Positions 6,946 to 15,798 are shown, counted from the stretch's first letter. The stretch is 17,940 nt of DNA from RGIG9114 sp045592865 (GCA_045592865.1 JAZNVP010000104.1:1-17940); one strand, 5' to 3'. A program made the numbers and translations. Notes: generated from the sequence alone by a model not told the origin.

Positions 6946-9303
6946 ATGGAAAAAAATCTATTTAAACTTGAATATGATAAGGTGATAGAGAGGTTATCTC
7001 TCTGCGCCTCGAGCAACACAGTTAAAGAAATGTGTCTTTCTCTGCGCCCCTTTAATGATCCGGATAAGGTCAAAGCAGAAATGAAGAAAACGGAGACTGC
7101 CTTTATTTTGTCCGAAAAGTTTGGAGCGCCTTCCTTTAGCGATGTTTTTGATATAGAGGAAACGCTTAAAAGGGCTGAAATTGGAAGCATTTTGAACCTC
7201 AGAGAGCTTTTGGATATAGGCTTTGTCTTAAGAAATATAAAAACGGTGCATTCCTGGAAAAAGAACATAGATTCAGATTTCGGCGTTCTGTCAAAATATT
7301 TTGAAGCATTAAAACCATTCAACACTTTAGAAATCAAAATTTTTGATAGTATTGAAAATGAAGAAACTGTAGCAGACGGGGCGTCGCCTGAACTTCTCCG
7401 AATTAGAAGAAAAATTATTTCTGCGAATGAAGGTATTAGAACACGGCTTGAGAAAATGGTTAAAACATCTTCATTTCAGAAGTATCTGCAGGATAGTATT
7501 ATAACAACAAGAGACGGAAGGTTTGTTGTTCCTGTCAAAAGTGAATTCAGAGGAGAGGTTGCAGGACTTGTTCATGATACCTCTGCTTCGGGACAAACCC
7601 TTTTTATAGAGCCGTCAATGGTAGTTGAAGCTAATAATGAAATTAAAATTCTTAAATCGGCAGAAAGAGCCGAGATAGAGAGAATTATCAAAGAATTGTC
7701 GGTAATGTGTTGTGATAATGCAAAAGAAATCAAGTATGCATATTTTAACCTAAAAAACGTTGCTTTTTATTTTACAAAGGCTTTCTATGGTGCTAAAATT
7801 AAAGCTTCAGTGCCTATCATAAGCGACAAGCAAGAGCTTCTGTTTAAAATGGCACGCCACCCTCTAATAGATCCATCTTTAGTTGTTCCCGTAGATATAA
7901 GCCTTGGCGACAGTTTTGATTCGCTAATTATAACAGGACCCAACACAGGCGGAAAAACGGTTTCTCTTAAAACAATTGGACTTCTTTCACTAATGTCTTC
8001 CAGCGGACTTATGATTCCCTGTGAAGAGGGTAGTGTTGTTTGTGTTTTTGATGAAGTCTATGCTGATATTGGCGATGAGCAAAGCATTGAGCAGAGTCTC
8101 TCTACCTTTTCGAGCCATATGAAGAACGTGTCTGAGATTTTAACCAAAGCGGGAGAAAGAAGCCTTGTTCTTCTTGATGAATTGGGTGCAGGAACCGATC
8201 CAATCGAGGGCGCAGCTCTTGCTGAGTCTATTGTTGAAAAACTTAGAAATAATGGCTCTCTTGTTGCAGTAACTACTCATTATGCAGAACTTAAAGCATA
8301 CGCTCTTAAAACCAAGGGCGTTATGAACGCAAGCTGTGAATTTGATGTTAAGACTCTTTCGCCAACTTATAAACTGAATATTGGTTCTTTGGGTAAGTCA
8401 AATGCCTTTCTGATTTCTTTGAGACTTGGAATTTCAGAAGAAATAATTGATTTTGCAAAATCAAGAATCGATTCAGGTAACAGACGGTTTGAGGACGTTT
8501 TAGGTGAGCTTGAAGAAAAAAGAAGCGACCTTAACAGAATGAAAAATGAACTGATGCTTGAAAAAGCAGAGGTTTCCAAAATTAAAGAAAAGCTTTCGGG
8601 TGACCTTGATGCATTTAATAAAAGGGTTGAAGAGGAAAGCAAAAAAATCACCGAAAAGGCTAAAATTAAGGCTGATAGAATAACCGCCGAAGCAATGGTC
8701 CTTCTCGACGAACTCGAAAACATTAAAAAGAGCATGGCAAAAGAGAATATAAACGATCTTACCATTAAGGCGCGTAGAAATATCAACGCTCAGACTGCGA
8801 AAATAGATCAGCTGACAAAGGAAGAAACAAAGAAAAAATCAACATATATTTTGCCTCGTCCATTAGTCGTTGGAGATTACGTTTTAATTGATTCAATTAA
8901 AAAACAGGCAAGAGTAACTGCACTCCCTGACAGTAAGGGCAGAGTCGCCGTTGAGTTTGGCGCGATCAAAACAAAGGTTGATCTTGATGATATTCGTCTG
9001 TCGGACGAGAAGAAACAAACTTCGGTTAAGGTGCAGAGAAAAATTGACACCGTTAAAAACCCAGATATGAAGCTCGATATCAGAGGTAAAAACGTTGAAG
9101 AAGCGCTGCCCGAACTCGATATTTTCATCGACGAGGCCGTTATGGGACACGCCGGAATACTGACAATAGTTCACGGTAAAGGAACAGGCGTTCTCAGAAA
9201 AGCAGTCGGTAATTATTTAAAGCATCATAAGGCTGTCGATTCCTTTAGGTTAGGAACCTATGGAGAAGGGGAAGATGGCGTTACGATTGTTCATTTAAAA
9301 TAG
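6946..9303 (+). CDS. mutS2: MutS2 / RqcU ATPase with C-terminal Smr domain
   Basis: A 785-residue MutS-like ATPase. MutS2 was long described as a suppressor of recombination. More recently it has been tied to ribosome-collision rescue (RqcU) in Bacillus. The Walker A motif is GPNTGGKT (about 331-338) and Walker B is LVLLDELGAGTDP (Asp-Glu at about 411-412), followed by the TTHYAELKAYA switch. A long charged coiled-coil clamp spans about 510-625. The C-terminal Smr nuclease-like domain (about 705-785) contains LDIRG and HGKGTG, both conserved in active Smr domains. It lacks the mismatch-recognition domain of MutS, as expected. An AAAGGAAA ribosome binding site precedes it and it is probably cotranscribed with recO. 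Its last 23 bases overlap the convergent ytvI-like gene. Confidence 0.96.
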   Translation: MEKNLFKLEYDKVIERLSLCASSNTVKEMCLSLRPFNDPDKVKAEMKKTETAFILSEKFGAPSFSDVFDIEETLKRAEIGSILNLRELLDIGFVLRNIKTVHSWKKNIDSDFGVLSKYFEALKPFNTLEIKIFDSIENEETVADGASPELLRIRRKIISANEGIRTRLEKMVKTSSFQKYLQDSIITTRDGRFVVPVKSEFRGEVAGLVHDTSASGQTLFIEPSMVVEANNEIKILKSAERAEIERIIKELSVMCCDNAKEIKYAYFNLKNVAFYFTKAFYGAKIKASVPIISDKQELLFKMARHPLIDPSLVVPVDISLGDSFDSLIITGPNTGGKTVSLKTIGLLSLMSSSGLMIPCEEGSVVCVFDEVYADIGDEQSIEQSLSTFSSHMKNVSEILTKAGERSLVLLDELGAGTDPIEGAALAESIVEKLRNNGSLVAVTTHYAELKAYALKTKGVMNASCEFDVKTLSPTYKLNIGSLGKSNAFLISLRLGISEEIIDFAKSRIDSGNRRFEDVLGELEEKRSDLNRMKNELMLEKAEVSKIKEKLSGDLDAFNKRVEEESKKITEKAKIKADRITAEAMVLLDELENIKKSMAKENINDLTIKARRNINAQTAKIDQLTKEETKKKSTYILPRPLVVGDYVLIDSIKKQARVTALPDSKGRVAVEFGAIKTKVDLDDIRLSDEKKQTSVKVQRKIDTVKNPDMKLDIRGKNVEEALPELDIFIDEAVMGHAGILTIVHGKGTGVLRKAVGNYLKHHKAVDSFRLGTYGEGEDGVTIVHLK

Positions 9304-10351
9304 TTTTGTGATTTTCACTTAAATATTCCTTTATAACCGTTATTATGAGCGGAAGAACTATTAAACCGGAAAATCCAAAAAGTTTTAGTCCAACGTAGGC
9401 GGACAGAAGCATAACTATCGTTGGAAGACCAATTCTTTTTCCGATTATTTTTGGTTCAATTATCTCTCTGATAACGGTTATTATTGCGTAAAGAATTAAA
9501 ACTCCAACAGAATAGGAGATTCTTCCGTTTAAAAAGCCTAATATTGATATAGGAATCAGAAAGGTCCCGCTTCCAAAAATGGGTAGTAAATCGACTGCGG
9601 CAATTATTATAGATAAAACAAGTGAATTCTTGGTCCGTAAAAGACTTAGTCCGACAAATACCTCGGCGAATGTTATTAGCATAATCATCATATAGCCTTT
9701 TATCATATTAAGCATTTTATCGCCGAATATCTCTTTAAATTCAAAAACCTTGTTTCTGTGATTTTTAGGTAACAATTTTGTTAAAAATGAGGTTATTTTA
9801 TAATAATCTAATGCGAAATAAAATGTGGAAATAATAGTTAATACCGTTCCAACTATCAAAGAAGGCCCGGTTTTCACTAATTTTGTTACAATATTTGCTG
9901 TAAAGGTAACAAGCTTGTCAGTGAAAGCGCTGACAGAATTAGAAAAATAATCGGTATTTATATTGCTCTTAAGAGTGTTTTGAAGAAATGAATTAATTTT
10001 TTCTGCAGTATTGTTTATAAACGGAATTATTATTTCTCTAATTAAACTTGGCAGTCCGCTTAGAAGGCTGACTGCTTCGGTGAAAAGCCGTTTGCCAAGC
10101 AGGAATACCAATAGGAACAATAGTAAATAAAAAGACAGAACGGTAATGAAACCTGCAAACTTCAATTTACTTTTCGTTATTTTTGAAATAGATATCCAAA
10201 TCGGTTTTAATAGCATTGCTATAAAAAAACCTACTACGAATGGAAGCAAAGCGGGTAACAAATATTTTAAAAATACAACTATAAACATTATTATTGTTAA
10301 GTAGAACAGCGTTGTTATCAGAAACCTTTTTTTATCTTTAATTTCCATCAT
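9281..10351 (-). CDS. ytvI: AI-2E family permease, YtvI-like sporulation membrane protein
   Basis: A 356-residue membrane protein of the AI-2E/PerM transporter superfamily, closest by appearance to YtvI, a sporulation integral membrane protein. Two hydrophobic segments lie near the N-terminus (about 10-50) and one near 60-88. A long soluble stretch containing SGLPSLIREIIIPF follows, and then four or five membrane segments. The family signature EPKIIGKRIGLPTIVMLLSAYVG (shown only in part here as EPKIIGKRIGLPTIVML) lies near residue 300. Tandem Met codons (10351 and 10348) follow an AAGGTG ribosome binding site (10357-10362); either may be used. The 3' end runs into mutS2 on the other strand with no terminator between. 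What it transports, if anything, is unknown. Confidence 0.85.
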   Translation of the reverse strand: MMEIKDKKRFLITTLFYLTIIMFIVVFLKYLLPALLPFVVGFFIAMLLKPIWISISKITKSKLKFAGFITVLSFYLLLFLLVFLLGKRLFTEAVSLLSGLPSLIREIIIPFINNTAEKINSFLQNTLKSNINTDYFSNSVSAFTDKLVTFTANIVTKLVKTGPSLIVGTVLTIISTFYFALDYYKITSFLTKLLPKNHRNKVFEFKEIFGDKMLNMIKGYMMIMLITFAEVFVGLSLLRTKNSLVLSIIIAAVDLLPIFGSGTFLIPISILGFLNGRISYSVGVLILYAIITVIREIIEPKIIGKRIGLPTIVMLLSAYVGLKLFGFSGLIVLPLIITVIKEYLSENHKTILNEQS

Positions 10352-10381
10352 ATCATCACCTTGTTTTACTTTTTCATTTTG

Positions 10382-10410
10382 TTTAACAAAAATTCACCCA
10401 ATTGTATAAA
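10382..10410 (+). promoter_or_regulatory. Possible sigma-A promoter of the 118-residue protein gene
   Basis: TTTAAC (10382-10387) and TATAAA (10405-10410) are separated by 17 bases and precede the gene at 10432. The -35 is poor (about three of six consensus bases) while the -10 is good. The left arm of the inverted repeat at 10390-10399 lies in the spacer. Confidence 0.4.
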
Positions 10411-10431
10411 ATATTTAAAAGGGGTGAATTT
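10390..10431. repeat. 10-bp inverted repeat flanking the -10 and covering the ribosome binding site
   Basis: AAATTCACCC (10390-10399) and GGGTGAATTT (10422-10431) are perfect inverted copies, with 22 bases between them and centres 32 bases apart, about three helical turns. The predicted -10 lies between the arms. The right arm contains the GGGGTG ribosome binding site of the gene at 10432. It could be a two-site operator shared with the divergent ytvI-like gene, or an RNA hairpin hiding the ribosome binding site if transcription starts further upstream. Confidence 0.6.
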
Positions 10432-10788
10432 ATGTCTATAAGCGTTGTATCTGGAAGCGTTAATCAGTATCCATATTTTGAAAAGATTAAAGATAAAGGC
10501 GGAAACTATTTATATTACATTTCCTATAAAAAAGACAAATGCTTTCACGTTTTAGAGTTTTGTGATCACGTTAAAGCCGATAAGTGTATATTTTTTACTG
10601 AATCGCCCGTAAAAATGCCAAACGGCTGTATTATAAAGGATATAACCTATGAAAAAGCATTAGAATTTGACGGTATTTTTTCGAGTGAACTTATCGAAAG
10701 GGCAAGGAAAAATAATATTGAAATTCATATTTGTGACGTCATTTCTTTAAAAATAACCAAGATCAGAAATTTTATCGAACATACCTAA
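10432..10788 (+). CDS. Hypothetical protein, 118 residues, family not recognised
   Basis: I do not recognise this protein. It is 118 residues, soluble, without signal peptide or membrane helix, and looks like a small mixed alpha/beta fold. It begins MSISVVSGSVNQYPYFEKIK, has a Cys-containing middle (KKDKCFHVLEFCDHVKADKC) and ends in a lysine-rich helical region. The start at 10432 is supported by a strong AAGGGGTG ribosome binding site; a TTG at 10402 is also in frame but has none. The gene stands alone between the divergent ytvI-like gene and the promoter of the envelope operon, with an inverted repeat over its control region. Codon use is like that of its neighbours, so there is no sign of recent transfer. 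That it is coding is likely; its role is unknown. Confidence 0.75.
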   Translation: MSISVVSGSVNQYPYFEKIKDKGGNYLYYISYKKDKCFHVLEFCDHVKADKCIFFTESPVKMPNGCIIKDITYEKALEFDGIFSSELIERARKNNIEIHICDVISLKITKIRNFIEHT

Positions 10789-10805
10789 TTTATAAAATAT
10801 ACCTG

Positions 10806-10834
10806 TTGAACTTTTGAGAATAATTTGTTATAAT
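10806..10834 (+). promoter_or_regulatory. Strong sigma-A promoter of the envelope operon
   Basis: TTGAAC (10806-10811), a 17-base spacer and a perfect TATAAT (10829-10834) lie 33 bases before the lipoprotein start codon, with transcription expected near 10841. It is the best sigma-A promoter in the window. Confidence 0.85.
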
Positions 10835-10867
10835 ATGAATATGTTTTTTTGTAAGGAAGTGAATCTT

Positions 10868-12094
10868 ATGAAAAAACGTTTAATAGCTTTGGCGTTGATA
10901 ATATTTTTATTCTCGTCATGTAGCAGTAAAAGTGATATGGTTAATAAAACCGTAATTGAATTTCCCAGAAGCTATTCGGTTAAGTATAATAAAACCGAAA
11001 AGTATGAAAAAAGAGCCGTATGGTTTTCTTATCTGGACTACGAAAAAACTCTGGAAGGTCTTGATGAAAAAAGTTTTTCGGATAAAATAACCTCAATGTT
11101 TTCTGAAATTAAAAGCTTCGGTTTTAATACCGTTATCTTTCAGGTTCGTTCTCATTCCGATGCTATCTATTCTTCAAAACTTTATCCTGCGAGTTCTTTA
11201 GTATCGAGTGAACTCGGCGGAAGTATTTACTACGACTCGTTGAAGATAGCCGTCAATACCGCTCACGAACAAGGTCTTAAAATTGAGGCCTGGATAAACC
11301 CTTTACGTGCTCATTCGGAAGAGGAAGCGGAAAACCTTTCCTTTGATTGCGCCTTTAAAGAATGGTATGATGATGAAAATAAAAAGGGAAACAATATTGT
11401 TTTATGCTCGGGAAGATGGTATTATAACCCCTCGGTTAAAGAGGTCAGAGATTTTATAGCTTCAGGCGTAAGAGAAATCTGCCAAAACTATGATGTCGAT
11501 GCAATACATATTGATGATTATTTTTATCCAACAACCGAAACCTATTTTGATGAAATCGCATTTTCCAACCAAACTGAGTTTTCTTCCTTAGATGAGTTTA
11601 GGAAAAGTTCGGTCAGTGAAATGGTTAAATCAATTTATTCATCCGTTAAAGAGGTTAATAAAGACGTAGAATTCGGAGTAAGTCCGCAGGGTAATATTTC
11701 TAACTGTGTTAATAAATGCTATGCAGACGTTAAACTTTGGTGTGAACAGAGTGGATATATCGATTATATAGCTCCTCAGCTTTATTATAGTTTTAAGCAA
11801 ATCTATATGCCGTTCGATAAAGCTTTAGAGGAGTGGCAGCAGATAAAGTTTTCCGATTCTGTAGATTTTTATGTGGGACTTGCGGCATATAAACTTTGCG
11901 GTAGGTATACCTATTCAACCGAAGAAGAAAGGCTTGATTGGTCTCAGTCAAGAGATATGCTCTCAAGACAGGTCAGCCTTTCGAGAAATCAAAAGGTATA
12001 TAACGGGTTTATGGCTTTTTCATATTCCCATCTGTTTTTGGAGAATGATGAAGAGATAAATAAAGAAAAGGAACAACTAAAAACACTTTTGTGA
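10868..12094 (+). CDS. GHL10-type glycoside hydrolase-like lipoprotein (DUF187 / PF02638 family)
   Basis: A 408-residue exported lipoprotein of the GHL10 family, predicted glycoside hydrolases often found with cell-wall hydrolases. The signal peptide MKKRLIALALIIFLFSSC ends at a lipidatable Cys18; the residue at -3 is Phe rather than Leu, so the lipobox is imperfect. Conserved blocks appear in order: RAVWFSYLDY (49-58), GFNTVIFQVRSHSDAIY, EAWINPLRAH, GRWYYNPS, AIHIDDYFYP (212-221, with the likely catalytic acidic pair 216-217), GVSPQGN and YIAPQLYYSF. The start at 10868 follows an AAGGAAGTGA ribosome binding site; an earlier start at 10814 would lie before the promoter's start point and can be excluded. 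The next gene begins 7 bases downstream. The substrate is unknown; peptidoglycan or a wall glycan is an inference from context. Confidence 0.88.
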   Translation: MKKRLIALALIIFLFSSCSSKSDMVNKTVIEFPRSYSVKYNKTEKYEKRAVWFSYLDYEKTLEGLDEKSFSDKITSMFSEIKSFGFNTVIFQVRSHSDAIYSSKLYPASSLVSSELGGSIYYDSLKIAVNTAHEQGLKIEAWINPLRAHSEEEAENLSFDCAFKEWYDDENKKGNNIVLCSGRWYYNPSVKEVRDFIASGVREICQNYDVDAIHIDDYFYPTTETYFDEIAFSNQTEFSSLDEFRKSSVSEMVKSIYSSVKEVNKDVEFGVSPQGNISNCVNKCYADVKLWCEQSGYIDYIAPQLYYSFKQIYMPFDKALEEWQQIKFSDSVDFYVGLAAYKLCGRYTYSTEEERLDWSQSRDMLSRQVSLSRNQKVYNGFMAFSYSHLFLENDEEINKEKEQLKTLL

Positions 12095-12101
12095 GGTTAA
12101 A

Positions 12102-15023
12102 ATGAAAACAAAAAAAGGAAAGGGTATGAATTGGGTTAAATATACTGCTGTCGGGGTTGTGATAGCGGTAATCATTTCTGCTGTTCTTGTGTTAGACAGA
12201 ACGGGAATTTTAACCTTTTCTGATGTTGTTTCTACTGTGTCTGACTTTTTAAAGGCTGATCGAACTGATGTTGTTGACGGTTCGTCAAGTTCTGCTGAAG
12301 ATGATCAAGATAATTCAGAATTATCTGATAACGATGAGGTCCCAAATAATAATGATGTAGTTTTAAGTCTTCCTTCATTTATGAAGGCTGTCTATTTTGA
12401 CGTTTCTAATGAACTTGATTTAACAAAAAGTTCGTATAGCATAACCCATCAAATGAAGTCTAAAATTTCATACATAAAAGGCCTTGGATTTAATACCTGC
12501 ATTTATTACAATGCGCCTAATGCGGAAATTTCTAAAATTATAAACAATGCTTTAAAAGAAAATGACGTATATTCCTTCGCGGTATACTCGTTTAATACTT
12601 TGTCTGATGTTTCGGTTCAAAGCGCTATAAAAGATTCTGAGAACATAAAAGAATTCTTTAAAGGATACGCCCCAGATGCCGTTCTGTTAGACTCGTATTA
12701 TTATAATGTTGTAGAAGAATCGGATGCTGGGACCTTGTCAGATTTAGCCGAACAGAGAATAAAGCTTTGCAAGAACGCTATTAAAAATTATAATCCGTAT
12801 ATCGCGGTAGGTCTTGTGTGTGATCCCGTAAATCTTAACAGCGATATTGGTTCGAAACACACCTTTGAAACAAAAACAGACGGATATTTTTCATTAGCCG
12901 AACTTCAAGAAGACGCTATGCCCGACCTGGTTCTTGTCAAGGCGCCCTTTGCAGTAAATAACTCGACAATACCTTATGAAAAGTTCTTGAATTATTGGAA
13001 CGGTCTTGCTAAGGAGAAGGGCTTCAGTTTTTACAGTCTTCTTTATAATGAGAAATTATTTACGGGTTCTGAATGGTTAAATCCCGTTGAAATAGTTAAA
13101 CAACTTATAACTTCTACCGAGAGAGACGAATATGACGGAGTTGCATTCAACAGTCTTGATTACCTTCTCGCAAATAAGCAGAATAGCACAACGGCGCTCA
13201 TTAAGTTTATGTTTGACGATCTTGATGAAGCGGCAATAATGAAAGAGCTAACCATAACCGAACCAACGTCAAGAACCTTCACCACAAGTGAAGATAGAGT
13301 CCTCTTCAGAGGAACTACCGATATTAATTTTAACGTTGTTATAAACGGACAACCTGCCGCAAGAAATGATAAAGGAGATTTTGCGGCATACATTCCCTTA
13401 AAGGTCGGAACAAATAAAATTACCTTCCAACACAAAGGAAAAACAATAGTTTATACCATAACGAGAACGGTTATAGTTATAAAAGACGTTTCTCCGACCG
13501 GTTCTGTCGTTCTCGACGGTTCAACGGTTCTGGCAATTAACGCAACGGCATATAGCGGATCTGCAGTAACAGCAACCGTTAACGGTGTTAATATTAAACT
13601 AACAGAGGACAAAGGAACGACCTCGGGTATGTATTCTGTATTCAGAGGAAGTTATACCTTGCCTGAAGCCGCCGAAGAGGATCAGTCTCTCGGTGCTATC
13701 AGTATCTACGGAACATATAGCGGTATTTCCGGTAGCAAAACAGGGGCTACAGTAACTGTTAAAGCAAAGCCAAAGCTTCCCGAAACAGCAGGGGAGATGC
13801 TTATGGTGAGCAATCCTAATCTTCCGTTTGCTTATAGTGGAAGTTCAACCTATTATTTCCCGTGCCCCGATCAGTCTTTTCTTCCTTACGGAACACTTGA
13901 TTATATAGACGGTGAGCCTTTCGTTATCAGAGACGGGGCGGTTACCTATACCTTTATAAAAACCCGTTCCGGAAAGAGATTTCAGACTAAAGACGTAACG
14001 ATGCTCGACGTTGCGGATATGGGAGATAATAACGTTAAGGGTGTAGAATGTAGCACGGAATCAACCTATCTATCCTTTAGCTTTAATCTGAACTGGAACG
14101 CACCATTTAACATTGTTGCGAACGGTATTTCGTATAGTAAACTTAATTATCAGGATTTCAATATAACTTCGTTTAATCCCGAAAGTGTTGTGATCACCTT
14201 TGATTATTCAACCTACGTCGAAGACTTCACGTTACCCGAAAATCCTCTCTTTGAAAGTTATCATTGGGAAAAGGGTATGAACGGAGAAATACCCGTATAT
14301 CATCTTGTTTTGAAGCTTAAAAATATCAACTGCTATACAGGGTATATCTCTTCATACTCGGGAGACGGAAAACTCAATATTAAGTTTAACCTTCCTCTTT
14401 CTTATAAAGAAACCGAAAATGAATACGGTTATAGCCTTGAAGGCTCGGTTATAGCTTTGTCTGCAGGACATGGCGGTTGGGATCCAGGTGCTATTTCAAC
14501 CATCAATGGAAAGATATATAATGAATACGATTTGAATAAAACTATCGTAGAAAAATTAAAGGTCGAACTTGAGAAAGCAGGTGCCAAGGTTGTAATTTGT
14601 GATGCGTTAAATTCTCGCAGTCTGCCTGATTACAGGGCACGGTCAAAACAGGCAACCGATGCTGGTGCTCAGATACATCTTGTGATACACCAAAATACTG
14701 CTTCGAGTTCTTCTGCAACAGGCTTTGAAACTTGGTTTTATAGTCCTTTCTCGTATCAACTCGGAAACTTTATGGTAGATTCGATGCAAAGATATTACAA
14801 GAATTCTTTATATGGCGAAGATTATGCGTCTTATATGAGAAGAGGTAACTTCTTCAGCTGGATATCAGATACAATGTATCCGACCTGTCCAACAGTTCTT
14901 CTTGAAACCGGCTTTATTAGCAATGAAAAGGCCTGTCTTGCTCTTGCGAGTGAAGAACATCAAATACTTTTATCAAAAGAATTAACAAAAGGAATTATTG
15001 AGTATGCAAAAGCGCAGGGTTAG
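12102..15023 (+). CDS. Membrane-anchored N-acetylmuramoyl-L-alanine amidase with degenerate GHL10-like module
   Basis: A 973-residue extracellular multidomain protein. A transmembrane anchor (about 12-32) is followed by an acidic Ser/Asp/Asn-rich linker (about 52-88). A GHL10-like module (about 90-370) comes next, then beta-sandwich, Ig-like regions (about 385-560), further beta-rich sequence, and a C-terminal Amidase_3 domain (about 783-973). The amidase keeps its zinc ligands and catalytic acids: His790 in AGHGG, Glu808 in YNEYDLN, His863 in VIHQN and Glu935 in LLETGFIS. It should cleave the bond between muramic acid and the stem peptide. The GHL10-like part aligns by eye with the preceding lipoprotein, but AIHIDDYFYP has become AVLLDSYYYN (193-202) and the Arg-containing INPLRAH block is lost. 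That module is therefore probably non-catalytic. The gene overlaps the following one by 20 bases. Confidence 0.9.
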   Translation: MKTKKGKGMNWVKYTAVGVVIAVIISAVLVLDRTGILTFSDVVSTVSDFLKADRTDVVDGSSSSAEDDQDNSELSDNDEVPNNNDVVLSLPSFMKAVYFDVSNELDLTKSSYSITHQMKSKISYIKGLGFNTCIYYNAPNAEISKIINNALKENDVYSFAVYSFNTLSDVSVQSAIKDSENIKEFFKGYAPDAVLLDSYYYNVVEESDAGTLSDLAEQRIKLCKNAIKNYNPYIAVGLVCDPVNLNSDIGSKHTFETKTDGYFSLAELQEDAMPDLVLVKAPFAVNNSTIPYEKFLNYWNGLAKEKGFSFYSLLYNEKLFTGSEWLNPVEIVKQLITSTERDEYDGVAFNSLDYLLANKQNSTTALIKFMFDDLDEAAIMKELTITEPTSRTFTTSEDRVLFRGTTDINFNVVINGQPAARNDKGDFAAYIPLKVGTNKITFQHKGKTIVYTITRTVIVIKDVSPTGSVVLDGSTVLAINATAYSGSAVTATVNGVNIKLTEDKGTTSGMYSVFRGSYTLPEAAEEDQSLGAISIYGTYSGISGSKTGATVTVKAKPKLPETAGEMLMVSNPNLPFAYSGSSTYYFPCPDQSFLPYGTLDYIDGEPFVIRDGAVTYTFIKTRSGKRFQTKDVTMLDVADMGDNNVKGVECSTESTYLSFSFNLNWNAPFNIVANGISYSKLNYQDFNITSFNPESVVITFDYSTYVEDFTLPENPLFESYHWEKGMNGEIPVYHLVLKLKNINCYTGYISSYSGDGKLNIKFNLPLSYKETENEYGYSLEGSVIALSAGHGGWDPGAISTINGKIYNEYDLNKTIVEKLKVELEKAGAKVVICDALNSRSLPDYRARSKQATDAGAQIHLVIHQNTASSSSATGFETWFYSPFSYQLGNFMVDSMQRYYKNSLYGEDYASYMRRGNFFSWISDTMYPTCPTVLLETGFISNEKACLALASEEHQILLSKELTKGIIEYAKAQG

Positions 15024-15756
15024 AATTGTAAATATCATAATAGCAATGTTAGGATTATTCATAACGGTCTATGCGTTATTTCCGAAGGGAATAGCGTATA
15101 GCAACGTTGGTATATATGCAGTAGCTTTGTTTGGAGTTCTAATTGTGTTTAACTTTGGGTTTCTTGAGTTTTTTGAATTTAGGTTCAGAAGAACGATTAA
15201 GCTCATTTTAACAATTATAATTTCAGTAGCAGCTATTGTTTATGCCGTTTGTTCATTAATTATCTTCAACGTTCCCCGAGAAGTAACTGGAAAAGGGGAT
15301 TACACTCTCGTTATACTCGGTTCTAAAGTCGTTGGAGAAGAACCAAGCGGAATGTTAAAAAAACGTTTGGACGCGGCTTATGAATATCTTGAGAAAAATC
15401 CGGGCGTTGATTGCATTGTTTGCGGCGGACAGGGAAACGACGAAGAGATCAGCGAAGCAAAGGTGATGAAAAATTATCTTGTAAATCTCGGAATAAATAA
15501 AAACAGGATATACTTAGAAGAAAACTCTAAGAGCACGAAGGAAAACATAACCAATGCAAAGGATATAGCAATAAACGAAAAACTGTCGGAAAGCTTTGTC
15601 ATTTGCACCGACGAATTCCATCAATACAGAGCATCACTTTTTTGTAATGAAATCTCCGTATCTTGTTACGCTTTAAACGTTAAAACGAAACCTATTATTG
15701 TTCCTATTTATTTAGCAAGAGAAATTTTAGCATTGTGCTATAATTTTATTTTTTAA
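15004..15756 (+). CDS. DUF218 / YdcF-ElyC-SanA family membrane protein
   Basis: A 250-residue protein with three N-terminal membrane helices (about 7-24, 36-53 and 66-89) and a DUF218 domain from about 98 to the end. Family residues are visible: DYTLVILGSKVVGEEPSG, CGGQGNDEEISEA (140-152), LEENSKSTKENITNA (171-185) and TDEFHQYRA (202-210) with the conserved His and Arg. Relatives such as ElyC and SanA affect envelope integrity and peptidoglycan metabolism in Gram-negative bacteria; their biochemistry is not settled. The ATG at 15004 lies inside the end of the amidase gene (20-base overlap), preceded by AAAGGAA. This suggests translational coupling and a shared envelope function. A TTG at 14998 is an alternative start. 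No terminator is visible after the gene. Confidence 0.85.
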   Translation: MQKRRVRIVNIIIAMLGLFITVYALFPKGIAYSNVGIYAVALFGVLIVFNFGFLEFFEFRFRRTIKLILTIIISVAAIVYAVCSLIIFNVPREVTGKGDYTLVILGSKVVGEEPSGMLKKRLDAAYEYLEKNPGVDCIVCGGQGNDEEISEAKVMKNYLVNLGINKNRIYLEENSKSTKENITNAKDIAINEKLSESFVICTDEFHQYRASLFCNEISVSCYALNVKTKPIIVPIYLAREILALCYNFIF

Positions 15757-15763
15757 AAAACAC

Positions 15764-15792
15764 TTGCAATTCCAATATTTGTGTGATAAAAT
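15764..15792 (+). promoter_or_regulatory. rpsB-tsf promoter
   Basis: TTGCAA (15764-15769), a 17-base spacer and TAAAAT (15787-15792) with an extended TG at 15784-15785 form a good sigma-A promoter. Transcription would start near 15799, giving a leader of about 100 bases before rpsB. Confidence 0.8.
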
Positions 15793-15798
15793 ATTGAG

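Noticed and set aside
8367..8786. 139-residue reading frame on the minus strand within mutS2
   Set aside because: It is a serine/leucine-rich shadow of the charged coiled coil of MutS2, with no ribosome binding site or known domain.
15749..15760. TTTTTTAAAAAA palindrome at the end of the DUF218 gene as a terminator
   Set aside because: It has no GC stem or loop and is just an AT run overlapping the stop codon.
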